Assembly: GCF_026274175.1 (NCBI RefSeq) | Contig: NZ_JAPHNL010000277.1 | Span: forward strand, 31,165 to 95,164 | DNA from: Streptomyces beihaiensis | Lineage (GTDB): Bacteria; Actinomycetota; Actinomycetes; Streptomycetales; Streptomycetaceae | Length of the DNA stretch: 64,000 nucleotides | Direction: 5' to 3' | Shown here: positions 33,472 to 41,755 of the stretch, piece by piece | Layout: every line of letters starts with the position of its first letter | How positions within the stretch are numbered: position 1 is the first letter of the stretch | Translations under genes and position numbers: made by a program | The notes under the pieces: model-generated | The model's database searches: none | Seen by the model: the letters and a program-made list of their open reading frames with translations, nothing else | Told to the model about the DNA's origin: nothing

Positions 33472-34296
33472 GTGACAGGCACGTCGGCATCCCCCGCACC
33501 ATCCCCGTTCCGGCTCGCGTACGTCCCCGGGGCGACCCCCGCCAAGTGGGTGCGGATCTGGCGCGAGCGCTACCCCGACGTCCCGCTGGAACTCGTGCCG
33601 GTGGCCGCCGAGGACGCCGCCGAGCTGCTGCGCCGCGGGGACGCGGACGCCGGTCTGGTGCGCGGGCCCGTGGACCGTACGTACTTCAGCGCCATCCCGC
33701 TGTACACCGAGACCACGGTCGTGATCGTGCCCAAGGACCACCTGGTCACCGCCGCCGACGAGGTCACGGCCGCCGACCTCGCCGACGAGATCGTGCAGCA
33801 CCCGCTCGACGACGTCCTGGACTGGGAGTGCCCGCCGGGCCGGCCCGCCTTCGAGCGCCCCGCGACCACCGCCGACGCGATCGAGCTGGTCGCCGCGGGG
33901 GTGGGCCTGCTCGTCGTGCCGCAGTCGCTCGCCCGGCTGCACCACCGTCGCGACCTCACCTACCGGACCGTGACCGATGTCCCGCGGTCGGGCATCGTGC
34001 TCGCCTGGCCCGAGGAACGCACCACCGACCGGGTCGACGACTTCATCGGCGTCGTACGCGGCCGCACGGTCAACAGCACCCGTGGCCGCGCCTGTCCCGA
34101 GCAGGACCGCGAACACGCCGGACGTGACCGCGACGGACGTGACCGCGCACAACAGGGCCGCGCCAGGACGAGCGCCGGATCCAAGGGCGGCGCCTCCCGT
34201 GCGAAGCCGACCGGCGGCGCCAAGCCGAGCGGCGGCGCGAAGCGTGCCGGCAAGCAGGGGGCGGGCGGCAAGCGCAAGCCCCGCAAGCGCTCCTAG
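33472..34296 (+). CDS. LysR substrate-binding domain protein without a helix-turn-helix
   Basis: A 274-residue protein. Residues about 12-200 match the periplasmic-binding-fold effector domain of LysR regulators (FRLAYVPGATPAKWVRIWRER, DADAGLVRGPVD, LVAAGVGLLVVPQSLAR). The N-terminal winged helix is missing. The last 70 residues are very basic and rich in Gly, Ala, Lys and Arg (ending GKRKPRKRS), which might bind nucleic acid non-specifically. GTG start. Divergent from the DUF5997 gene and convergent with the TetR gene. Confidence 0.85.
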   Translation: MTGTSASPAPSPFRLAYVPGATPAKWVRIWRERYPDVPLELVPVAAEDAAELLRRGDADAGLVRGPVDRTYFSAIPLYTETTVVIVPKDHLVTAADEVTAADLADEIVQHPLDDVLDWECPPGRPAFERPATTADAIELVAAGVGLLVVPQSLARLHHRRDLTYRTVTDVPRSGIVLAWPEERTTDRVDDFIGVVRGRTVNSTRGRACPEQDREHAGRDRDGRDRAQQGRARTSAGSKGGASRAKPTGGAKPSGGAKRAGKQGAGGKRKPRKRS

Positions 34297-34313
34297 CCGG
34301 TGGCGGCGGCCCG

Positions 34314-34910
34314 TCAGGCCAGGTCGTCGCGCGTGGCCGGGGCCCCGGCCCGCAGCCCGTCCATCACCAGGTTCAGCAGACGGTTCGCGCGCGATTCCCA
34401 GTCGCTGCCGGGATCGAGCTGCCACAGACCGGCGATCGCCAGCATGAAGTCGTCCGGTGTGACGCCGGGGCGGATCGTGCCCGCCCGTTCGTTGGCCTCC
34501 AGGAGCAGTCCGACGGCCCCGGTCAGGGCGTCGTGCGCGAGGCTGCGCAGGGAGCCCCCGCGTGCGCTGGTCGCCTCGCGCAGTGCGTCCACGAGGCCCG
34601 CCTTGGCCATCGCGTACCGGGCGAGCCGGTCCATCCACGCGCGCAGCGCCGCCTCGGGCTGCGTGTCGCGCAGCAGCTGAGCGGCGGCCTCGGCGACCTG
34701 CTCCACCTCACGCCGGTAGACCTGGAGGACCAGCTCCTCGCGGCACGGGAAGTTCCGGTAGAAGGTGCCCTGCCCGACGCCGGCCTTCTTGGCGATGGTG
34801 CTCAGCGGGGTGTCGGCGCAGCGGGTCAGCTCCGCCAGGGCCACCTCCAGAATGCGCTCCCGGTTGCGTCGCGCGTCCGAACGCAGCGCGGCCTGTCTGT
34901 CCGGGTGCAC
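34314..34910 (-). CDS. TetR family transcriptional regulator
   Basis: A 198-residue repressor. GTG 34910 has GGAGGAGG directly upstream, better than TTG 34937. The N-terminal helix-turn-helix is typical (ILEVALAELTRC, then TIAKKAGVGQGTFYRNFPCREEL). The C-terminal ligand domain belongs to the TetR group common in actinobacteria. It is divergent from the molybdenum hydroxylase operon, with two matching palindromes in between, so autoregulation and control of that operon are likely. Confidence 0.9.
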   Translation of the reverse strand: MHPDRQAALRSDARRNRERILEVALAELTRCADTPLSTIAKKAGVGQGTFYRNFPCREELVLQVYRREVEQVAEAAAQLLRDTQPEAALRAWMDRLARYAMAKAGLVDALREATSARGGSLRSLAHDALTGAVGLLLEANERAGTIRPGVTPDDFMLAIAGLWQLDPGSDWESRANRLLNLVMDGLRAGAPATRDDLA

Positions 34911-34950
34911 GCGTCCTCCTCCGGCCGTCGTGGACAAATAACCTTGCTGT

Positions 34951-35002
34951 GCGGACAGTTGTCCACTAGCGTCATGAGCGGTAGAGCGGACGTGTGTCCA
35001 CT
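34951..35002. promoter_or_regulatory. Two tandem operators between tetR and molybdenum hydroxylase operon
   Basis: GCGGACAGTTGTCCACT (34951-34967) and GCGGACGTGTGTCCACT (34986-35002) are 35 bases apart and share GCGGAC, 3 variable bases, TGTCCACT. The core GGAC-N4-GTCC is palindromic. A further TGGACAA half-site is at 34931. Two sites on nearly the same helix face suggest cooperative binding by the adjacent TetR protein. Confidence 0.65.
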
Positions 35003-35156
35003 TCGGGGTTCACGATAGTGGCGTGCCGCGCCGGACGCCGCATCGGTACCGGCACCGTTTCCGATCCGTACTGTCGTCCCGAGTCCCCGCGTCATCCGGC
35101 TCGTACCGTCCTGTCCCCCGTCGCGGCAGAGCCAGTCACCGGAAAGAAGGCTGTTC

Positions 35157-35756
35157 ATGGCCCCAGCGCCCCTGTCGACGCACAGCGCCATCACTTTGCA
35201 CATCAACGGAGAGAAGTACACGCTGCCAGTCGACCACCGCACCACCCTGCTCGACGCCCTGCGCGAGCGGCTCGACCTCACCGGCACGAAGAAGGGGTGC
35301 GACCAGGGGCAGTGCGGCGCCTGCACGGTCCTGGTCGACGGACGCAGGACCGTCTCCTGCCTGCAACTCGCCGTCGCCGCCGAAGGACGTGAGATCACCA
35401 CCGTCGAGGGAGTCGCCGAGGGCGACGAGCTCCACCCGGTGCAGCAGGCGTTCCTCGACCTCGACGGTTTCCAGTGCGGCTACTGCACGCCGGGCCAGAT
35501 CTGCTCGGCCCTCGGTGTCCTGGAGGAGCACGCGGCGGGCTGGCCCAGCGCCGTCACCGACGACGTACGGCCCGAGGCAGGGCCACCCCCGCTGACGCCC
35601 GAGGAGATCAGGGAACGGATGAGCGGCAACCTGTGCCGGTGCGGCGCGTACGTGTCGATCGTACGAGCCGTCGCGGCGGCCGCCGAGAGCGCCGACGCCG
35701 CCGCCCAGGACTCGCACTCGCACGACTCGCACGACACGAAGGAGCAGGTGGCGTGA
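35157..35756 (+). CDS. 2Fe-2S subunit of a PaoABC-type aldehyde/xanthine oxidoreductase
   Basis: A 199-residue small subunit of a molybdenum hydroxylase. An N-terminal plant-type ferredoxin domain carries CDQGQCGACTVLVDG plus a fourth cysteine in SCLQLA. A helical second 2Fe-2S domain carries CGYCTPGQICSA and GNLCRCGAY. It passes electrons from the Mo site to FAD. No Tat-type signal is seen, although E. coli PaoA has one. The tail is His/Asp/Ser-rich. It is first of four overlapping genes. Confidence 0.9.
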   Translation: MAPAPLSTHSAITLHINGEKYTLPVDHRTTLLDALRERLDLTGTKKGCDQGQCGACTVLVDGRRTVSCLQLAVAAEGREITTVEGVAEGDELHPVQQAFLDLDGFQCGYCTPGQICSALGVLEEHAAGWPSAVTDDVRPEAGPPPLTPEEIRERMSGNLCRCGAYVSIVRAVAAAAESADAAAQDSHSHDSHDTKEQVA

Positions 35757-36763
35757 GGGAGTTCGGCTACCAGAAGGTCCTCGACGTGCCGGACGCCGTG
35801 GCCGCGCTCGGCGCCGACCCCGACGCCCGGTTCCTCGGCGGCGGCACCAACCTCGTCGACCTGATGAAGTCCGGCGTGGAGCGCCCCGCGCGCCTCGTCG
35901 ACGTACGGGACCTGCCGCTCGACCGCATCGAGCCGACGCCCGGCGGCGGACTGCGCATCGGCGCCACCGTCACCAACAGCGATCTCGCCGCCCACCCCGA
36001 CGTGCGACGCCGCTACCCGGCTCTCGCGCAGGCCGTGCTCGCCGGGGCCTCCGGGCAGCTGCGCAACATGGCGACCGTCGGCGGCAACCTCCTGCAGCGC
36101 ACCCGCTGCGGCTACTTCACCGACGTCACCAAGGCGTGCAACAAGCGGAACCCGGGCAGCGGCTGCCCCGCCGTCGAGGGCGAGCACCGCAACGCCGCGC
36201 TCTTCGGCGCGAGCCGGCACTGCGTGGCCGTGCACCCCTCCGACATGGGGGTCGCACTGGCCGCCTTCGACGCCGTCGTGCACTACGAGACCGCGGACGG
36301 ACCGGGGGGCACCCCCCGCGAGGGAGAGCTGGCACTCGACGCGTTCTACCTCCCCGTCGGCGACACTCCGCACCTGGAGACCGCGCTGCCGCCCGGCGCG
36401 CTCATCACCGGCGTCACGCTGCCGCCCGCGCCCGTCGCCGCCCACTCCCGCTACCGCAAGGTGCGCGAGCGCGCCTCCTACGCGTTCGCGATCGGCTCGC
36501 TGACCGCCGCGCTCGACGTCGAGGACGGGATCGTGCGGGACGCGCGCCTCGCCTTCGGCGCCGTAGCGTCCCGGCCCTGGCGCGCCCGCGCCGCCGAGCG
36601 GGCGCTGATCGGCGGTCCCGCGGACGGCGACGCGTACGCCGCCGCGGCCGACGCCGAACTCGCCGCCGCCGAGACGCTCAGGGACAACGCGTACAAGGTG
36701 CCACTGATGCGCAACCTCGTCGTGGCACAGCTGACCGAACTGGAGCAGGAGGCCCGCCGATGA
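35753..36763 (+). CDS. FAD-binding subunit of the PaoABC-type oxidoreductase
   Basis: A 336-residue medium subunit with GTG start overlapping the preceding stop (GTGA). The FAD-binding motifs are RFLGGGTNLVDLMKSG and LRNMATVGGNLLQRTRCGYF. A cysteine-bearing insertion (RTRCGYFTDVTKACNKRN, PGSGCPAVEG, SRHCVAVHPSDM) matches PaoB, where four cysteines hold an additional 4Fe-4S cluster. The CO_deh_flav_C domain follows. Confidence 0.9.
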   Translation: MREFGYQKVLDVPDAVAALGADPDARFLGGGTNLVDLMKSGVERPARLVDVRDLPLDRIEPTPGGGLRIGATVTNSDLAAHPDVRRRYPALAQAVLAGASGQLRNMATVGGNLLQRTRCGYFTDVTKACNKRNPGSGCPAVEGEHRNAALFGASRHCVAVHPSDMGVALAAFDAVVHYETADGPGGTPREGELALDAFYLPVGDTPHLETALPPGALITGVTLPPAPVAAHSRYRKVRERASYAFAIGSLTAALDVEDGIVRDARLAFGAVASRPWRARAAERALIGGPADGDAYAAAADAELAAAETLRDNAYKVPLMRNLVVAQLTELEQEARR

Positions 36764-38922
36764 CGACCGCGCCCACCGCGCCCACCCCGCCCGCCGCGAC
36801 CACGACCGGCGCGGTCGGCACGGCGCGCTCCCGCGTCGAGGGCGTCGAGAAGGTCACCGGCTCCGCACGCTACGCGAGCGAGTTGCCGTTCACCGACCTC
36901 GCCCACGGATGGATGGTCCTGTCGACCGTCGCACGCGGCCGCGTCCACGCGATCGACACGGAGAGCGCGCTCGCGATGCCCGGCGTCCTCACCGTCGTCC
37001 ACCACGGCAACGCGCCACGCGTGAACACCGACTACGTCGGCCAGCTGGGCCCCGCCGACCCGACCCTCGGCGTCTTCCAGAGCGACCGGATCCCGCACGT
37101 GGGCTGGCCGGTGGCCCTCGTCGTGGCGGAGACCTCCGAGCAGGCCAGGGAGGCGGCCGAGGCGCTCGACGTCACGTACGAGACGCAGCCGCACGACACC
37201 GCCTTCCACGCCGACCGGCCCGGCACCTACACCCCGGAGAACGCCGAGGTGAGCAAGGGCGACGTGGAGGCCGAACTCGCCGCGTCCGCGGTGGTCGTCG
37301 ACGCCCGCTACACCACGCCCGAGCAGCACCACAGCGCCATGGAACCGCACGCCGCGACCGCCCGCTGGGACGCGGGGCGGCTCGAACTCGTCGACTCCAA
37401 CCAGGGCAGCATGTGGGTCGCCGACGAGCTCGCCAAGCTCTTCTCGCTCGACCTGTCGGCGGTCCGCGTGCGCTCCGAGCACGTCGGCGGCGCCTTCGGC
37501 TCCAAGGGCGTACGCCCGCACCACGTGGCGGCGGTGATGGCCGCGACCGAACTGCAGCGGCCCGTCCGGGTGGCGCTGACCCGTCGTCAGGTGTTCGCGA
37601 TCACCGGATACCGCAGCCCCACCGCCCAGCGGGTGCGGCTCGGCGCCGAGCCCGACGGGCGGCTGCGCGCCTTCGAGCACGTGGCGCAGTGCAGCACGTC
37701 GACGGTCCGGGAGTTCATCGAGAACAGCGCCCTGTACGGGCGTGTGCTGTACGAGGCCGACGCCCACCGCACCGTCAACACCGTCACCCGCCTTGACATC
37801 CCCACGCCGACGTTCCTGCGCGCGCCGGGCGAGGCACCGGGCTCGTTCGCCGTGGAGTCCGCGCTCGACGAACTCGCCGAGCGGCTCGGCATCGACCCGA
37901 TCGCGCTGCGCGTGCGCAACGAACCCGACGTGGGCCCCGTCTCCGGGCTGCCCTTCGCCGGACGCAACCTGCTCGCCTGCTACGAGGAGGGCGCCCGCCG
38001 CTTCGGATGGGCCGGCCGCGACCCGCGCCCGCGCACCCGCCGCGAGGGCAGGTGGCTGCTCGGCACCGGCGTCGCCGCCTGCGCGTTCCCCTCGGGTGTC
38101 GCCCCCTCCACGGCCTCCGTCACCGCCGAGGCCGACGGCACGTACACCGTGCGGATCACCGCGGCCGACGTCGGCACCGGCGCCCGTACGGCACTGACCC
38201 AGATCGCCGCGGACGAGCTGGGGACCACGCCGGAGCGGGTGCGGGTGCGCATCGCCGACAGCGACTTCGGGCCCGCGTGGGTCTCGGGCGGCTCCATGGG
38301 CACCCGGTCGTGGGGCTGGGCCGTCATCGCCGCCTCCCGGGAGCTGCGCGAGCGCGTCGCGCTGCTCACCGACATCCCCGCTGAGGGCGTCACCGCGCGC
38401 GTGAACACCGCCGACCTGGTGGCCTCGCTCGCGCAGAAGGAGCGTTACTCGTACGGCGCGCAGTTCGCGGAGGCCGCCGTGGACGTGACGACGGGCGAGG
38501 TGCGGGTGCGGCGGCTGCTCGGCGTCTTCGACGCGGGCCGCATCGTCAACCCGCTCACCACACGCAGCCAGCTCGTCGGCGGCATGACGTGGGGCATCTC
38601 GATGGCACTGCACGAGGAGGCCGTCCGCGACCAGGAGACCGGCGGACATGTCGGCGCCGACTTCGCGGGCTACCACTTCGCCGCCAACGCCGACGTGCCG
38701 GTCATCGAGGCCGACTGGCTGGGCGAGGTCGACCCGGACGACCCGATCGGCATCAAGGGCGTCGGCGAGATCGGCATCGTCGGCACGGCCGCCGCCATCG
38801 CCAACGCCGTGTGGCACGCGACCGGCGTACGCCACCGCGATCTGCCGATCAGGCCCGACCGCGTGCTGCTCGCCGAGGGCGACGCCCAGGCGCCGGACCG
38901 CGGGGACCGTACGGATGCTTGA
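36760..38922 (+). CDS. Molybdopterin catalytic subunit of the PaoABC-type oxidoreductase
   Basis: A 720-residue large subunit with ATG overlapping the previous stop (ATGA). It hydroxylates an aldehyde or N-heterocycle at a Mo-cofactor site. Visible motifs are VGGAFGSKG, FLRAPGEAPGSFAVESALDELA, GSMGTRSWGW and GIKGVGEIGIVGTAAAIANAV; the glutamate in GVGEIG is the expected catalytic base. The RAPGEAPG motif and the cluster-bearing FAD subunit favour an aldehyde oxidoreductase (PaoC-like) rather than a purine-specific xanthine dehydrogenase, but the substrate is unproven. Confidence 0.9.
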   Translation: MTTAPTAPTPPAATTTGAVGTARSRVEGVEKVTGSARYASELPFTDLAHGWMVLSTVARGRVHAIDTESALAMPGVLTVVHHGNAPRVNTDYVGQLGPADPTLGVFQSDRIPHVGWPVALVVAETSEQAREAAEALDVTYETQPHDTAFHADRPGTYTPENAEVSKGDVEAELAASAVVVDARYTTPEQHHSAMEPHAATARWDAGRLELVDSNQGSMWVADELAKLFSLDLSAVRVRSEHVGGAFGSKGVRPHHVAAVMAATELQRPVRVALTRRQVFAITGYRSPTAQRVRLGAEPDGRLRAFEHVAQCSTSTVREFIENSALYGRVLYEADAHRTVNTVTRLDIPTPTFLRAPGEAPGSFAVESALDELAERLGIDPIALRVRNEPDVGPVSGLPFAGRNLLACYEEGARRFGWAGRDPRPRTRREGRWLLGTGVAACAFPSGVAPSTASVTAEADGTYTVRITAADVGTGARTALTQIAADELGTTPERVRVRIADSDFGPAWVSGGSMGTRSWGWAVIAASRELRERVALLTDIPAEGVTARVNTADLVASLAQKERYSYGAQFAEAAVDVTTGEVRVRRLLGVFDAGRIVNPLTTRSQLVGGMTWGISMALHEEAVRDQETGGHVGADFAGYHFAANADVPVIEADWLGEVDPDDPIGIKGVGEIGIVGTAAAIANAVWHATGVRHRDLPIRPDRVLLAEGDAQAPDRGDRTDA

Positions 38923-40042
38923 CCTGGCCGTCGAGCTCGGCCGGTGGGCCGCCCAGGGCCGGGAGTTCGCCGTCGCCACCGTCGTCTCGGTGAGCGGCAG
39001 CGCCCCCCGGCCCCCGGGCGCGGCCCTCGCCGTCGACGCCGAGGGTGAGGTCATCGGCTCCGTGTCCGGCGGCTGCGTCGAAGGGGCGGTGTACGAGCTG
39101 TGCCGGCAGTCCCTGGAGGACGGCCGGGTGCGGCGCGAACGCTTCGGCTACAGCGACGACGACGCCTTCGCGGTCGGGCTGACCTGCGGCGGAAGCGTCG
39201 AGGTGGTCGTGGTCCCGGTGCCGCGGGACACGCGGGCGCGCACCACGGCCGAGCGGGCGCTCGCGCTCGCCGAGCGCGGCGAACCGGTGGCGCTCGTCCG
39301 CGTCCTGGCCGGACCGTCCGAACTGACCCGGGCCGACGGCGTGTTGCTGGTGCGCACGGACGGCACGTACGAGGGGGCCCTCGGCTCCCCGGACGACGCG
39401 GGACTGGCGGCGCAGGCCCGCGCCCTGCTCGACCTCGGCCGCACCGGGGTGTGCGAGGTGCCGGAGAGTTCGGCGCGCTGCGGCGGGGACGTCACCCTGT
39501 TCGTGGAGTCCAGCGTGCCGCCCGCGCGCATGATCGTGTTCGGCGCGGTGGACTTCGCGGGCGCGCTGGTCCGGGTCGGCAAACTCCTCGGCTTCCACGT
39601 CACGTTGTGCGACGCGCGGCCCGTCTTCGCCACGCCTGCCCGGTTCCCGGAGGCGGACGAGGTGGTCGTCGACTGGCCGGACCGCTATCTGCGCGGCACG
39701 GACACGGACGAGCGCACGGCGCTCTGCGTGCTGACCCATGACGCCAAGTTCGACGTGCCGCTCCTGGAGGTGGCCCTGCGCCGCCCGGCGGCGTTCGTCG
39801 GGGCGATGGGCTCGCGCCGCACGCACGAGGACCGGCTGAGCCGGCTGCGCGCGGCGGGCCTGACGGAGCGTGAACTGTCCCGCCTGCGTTCGCCCATCGG
39901 CCTCGACCTGGGCGGCCGGACCCCTCAGGAGACGGCGCTGTCCATCGGGGCGGAGATCGTGGCGCTGCGCCGAGGCGGGACGGGCGCGCCGCTGACGGGG
40001 GGCGACCGGCCGATTCACCGAGACTCGCGAAGCACGTCCTAG
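38915..40042 (+). CDS. XdhC-family molybdenum cofactor insertion factor
   Basis: A 375-residue maturation protein for the preceding enzyme; such proteins bind, sulfurate-protect and insert the Mo cofactor. The N-terminal XdhC/CoxI domain has SVSGGCVEGAV and LTCGGSVEVVVVP. The C-terminal Rossmann domain has VRVGKLLGFHVTLCDARPVF and GAMGSRRTHEDR, RSPIGLDLGGRTPQE. It overlaps the catalytic subunit gene by 8 bases. The role parallels PaoD in E. coli. Confidence 0.9.
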   Translation: MLDLAVELGRWAAQGREFAVATVVSVSGSAPRPPGAALAVDAEGEVIGSVSGGCVEGAVYELCRQSLEDGRVRRERFGYSDDDAFAVGLTCGGSVEVVVVPVPRDTRARTTAERALALAERGEPVALVRVLAGPSELTRADGVLLVRTDGTYEGALGSPDDAGLAAQARALLDLGRTGVCEVPESSARCGGDVTLFVESSVPPARMIVFGAVDFAGALVRVGKLLGFHVTLCDARPVFATPARFPEADEVVVDWPDRYLRGTDTDERTALCVLTHDAKFDVPLLEVALRRPAAFVGAMGSRRTHEDRLSRLRAAGLTERELSRLRSPIGLDLGGRTPQETALSIGAEIVALRRGGTGAPLTGGDRPIHRDSRSTS

Positions 40043-40100
40043 ACGTCCGGCGGCCTCCTGAGAGGCTTGAGGCCGTGGCCCGTGCAGCCCGTGCCGCGGG

Positions 40101-40610
40101 TCAGCGGAGTTCCGCCAGGAGCAGGGGATTGACCAGGGAGACGATGGCCTCGGTCTCGTCCCGGCCCACCGCCGCCCACAGGACGTCCCGCGCGGCACGG
40201 TACTTGGCGGCCAGCCGGGCCCGTTGCTCCCGCGGCAGCCGCGCCGACCGGTCGGCGCGGCTGTTGTGCGCGTTGTCGGCGATCTTGACGAGCGTCGCGT
40301 CGCGGCACGTGGAGATGCGCCGGATCTTCTCCTCGTAGGGCGTGCCGGGCTGGTTGGTGACACGCTCGACGATCTCGACGACCTGTGCGGGGACCCCCTC
40401 GGCCCGCAGCTGCCGCGCCGTCCACGCCGTGTCCTCGATGACGTCGTGCAGCAGGCCGGCCATCTGAAGACGCGGGCCGAACGGCGCGAGCCCCGCCGCC
40501 ACCGCCCGCACGTGCGCCACGTAGGGCACGCCGATCTTGTCGACCCCTCCCGCGTGCGCCGCGGCCACGAAGGCGTCGACTTCCGCCACTGTCCTCATGC
40601 CGTCTTTCAT
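40101..40610 (-). CDS. HD domain hydrolase, RelA/SpoT hydrolase-like
   Basis: A 169-residue protein. The order YVAHVRAVAAG, MAGLLHDVIEDTAW, VERVTN, KIRRIS and ATLVKIADNAHN closely follows the metal-binding hydrolase half of RelA/SpoT enzymes and of stand-alone MESH1-type hydrolases. It may split (p)ppGpp or another nucleotide. ATG 40610 has AGGA about 10 bases upstream; a further ATG at 40598 is possible. Divergent from the methyltransferase gene with only 46 bases between. Confidence 0.8.
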   Translation of the reverse strand: MKDGMRTVAEVDAFVAAAHAGGVDKIGVPYVAHVRAVAAGLAPFGPRLQMAGLLHDVIEDTAWTARQLRAEGVPAQVVEIVERVTNQPGTPYEEKIRRISTCRDATLVKIADNAHNSRADRSARLPREQRARLAAKYRAARDVLWAAVGRDETEAIVSLVNPLLLAELR

Positions 40611-40656
40611 GCCGGGTCGTTCCTGCCCTCCGGGTGAACGGCTACTTTGGCACACC

Positions 40657-41484
40657 ATGACGCGGCATCCCCAGCCCCGGCCGGACCGGTACGCCGTCGG
40701 ACGGCTCTTCGACGAGGTGGCGGAGCTCTACGACCGGGTGCGGCCCGGTTACCCGGACGCGCTCTTCGCGGACCTCGCCGCCGTCACGGGCGTCGGCGAG
40801 GGGGCGTCGGTGCTGGAGGTGGGGTGCGGCACGGGTCAGGCGACGGGCCAGCTGGCCGCGCTCGGCTGCTCGGTGACGGCCCTCGAACCGGGCGCGCGGA
40901 TGGCCGCGCTCGCCCGCCGCAGACTCGGTGCTGTGCGCGAGGTCGCCGTCGAGACGGCGGCGTTCGAGGAGTGGGACGACCGCGGTCGTCGCTTCGACGT
41001 CCTCGTGGCCGCCTCGTCGTGGCACTGGGTCGACCCGTCCGTCGGCTGGCGCCGGGCGCACGACGTGCTCCGACCCGGCGGCTGGGCGGCGCTGCTCGGC
41101 CATGTCGTCGTACGCCGTCCGGGGGAGCCGGAGGTCTACGCCGAGACCGCCGATCTCCACGAGCGGTACAGCCCCGAAAACCCCGACTGGGGTCATCCGC
41201 CGCTGGAGGACGAGGTGCGCGCCTGCGACGCGGGCTGGGGCGCGGTGGAGGACCCAGAAGAGCTGTTCGGCCCGACGGTGGTCCGCTGGTGTCCGACCGT
41301 CCAGTGGCTCGACGGGACCGCCTTCGCCGATCTCCTGCGCTCGCAGTCCCCGTATCTCAGGCTCGACCACGACATCCGCGAGGCCCTGCTCGACGCGGTC
41401 GCCGAGCGCGTCCGCACGAGGATGGGCGACCGGGTACCCCGCCGCTGCCTGAGCGTCCTGCGAGCCGGGCGGCGCGTCGACTGA
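40657..41484 (+). CDS. Class I SAM-dependent methyltransferase
   Basis: A 275-residue enzyme. The N terminus FDEVAELYDRVRPGYPDALF is typical of this branch, motif I is VLEVGCGTGQATGQLAALG, and SSWHWVDPSVGWRRAHDVLRPGG follows. There is no clear ribosome site; TACTTT lies close to the ATG, so translation may be leaderless. The substrate is unknown. Confidence 0.85.
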   Translation: MTRHPQPRPDRYAVGRLFDEVAELYDRVRPGYPDALFADLAAVTGVGEGASVLEVGCGTGQATGQLAALGCSVTALEPGARMAALARRRLGAVREVAVETAAFEEWDDRGRRFDVLVAASSWHWVDPSVGWRRAHDVLRPGGWAALLGHVVVRRPGEPEVYAETADLHERYSPENPDWGHPPLEDEVRACDAGWGAVEDPEELFGPTVVRWCPTVQWLDGTAFADLLRSQSPYLRLDHDIREALLDAVAERVRTRMGDRVPRRCLSVLRAGRRVD

Positions 41485-41755
41485 CGGGATCGCGGACCCG
41501 CGAGGCGATTTCTCACGTCACGGCCGACGTACGTCCACGGCCGGATCCGCCGCAGGTACGCGGACGACCGTGACCGGCGCCGTTCGCGTACGTCTCCCGC
41601 ACGCCCGCCGATCACACGGGAGGCGTACCGCGCAACGTTCTCCGGGCGCAGTCGCGGCGGCGCGGTGCGAGGCTGGGCATCGGTGCCCCGACCAGGGCAC
41701 GACGGTTCGCCGAACCGGCTGACGACGCCGCCCGAGCGGGAACAGAGGCCCCGAG

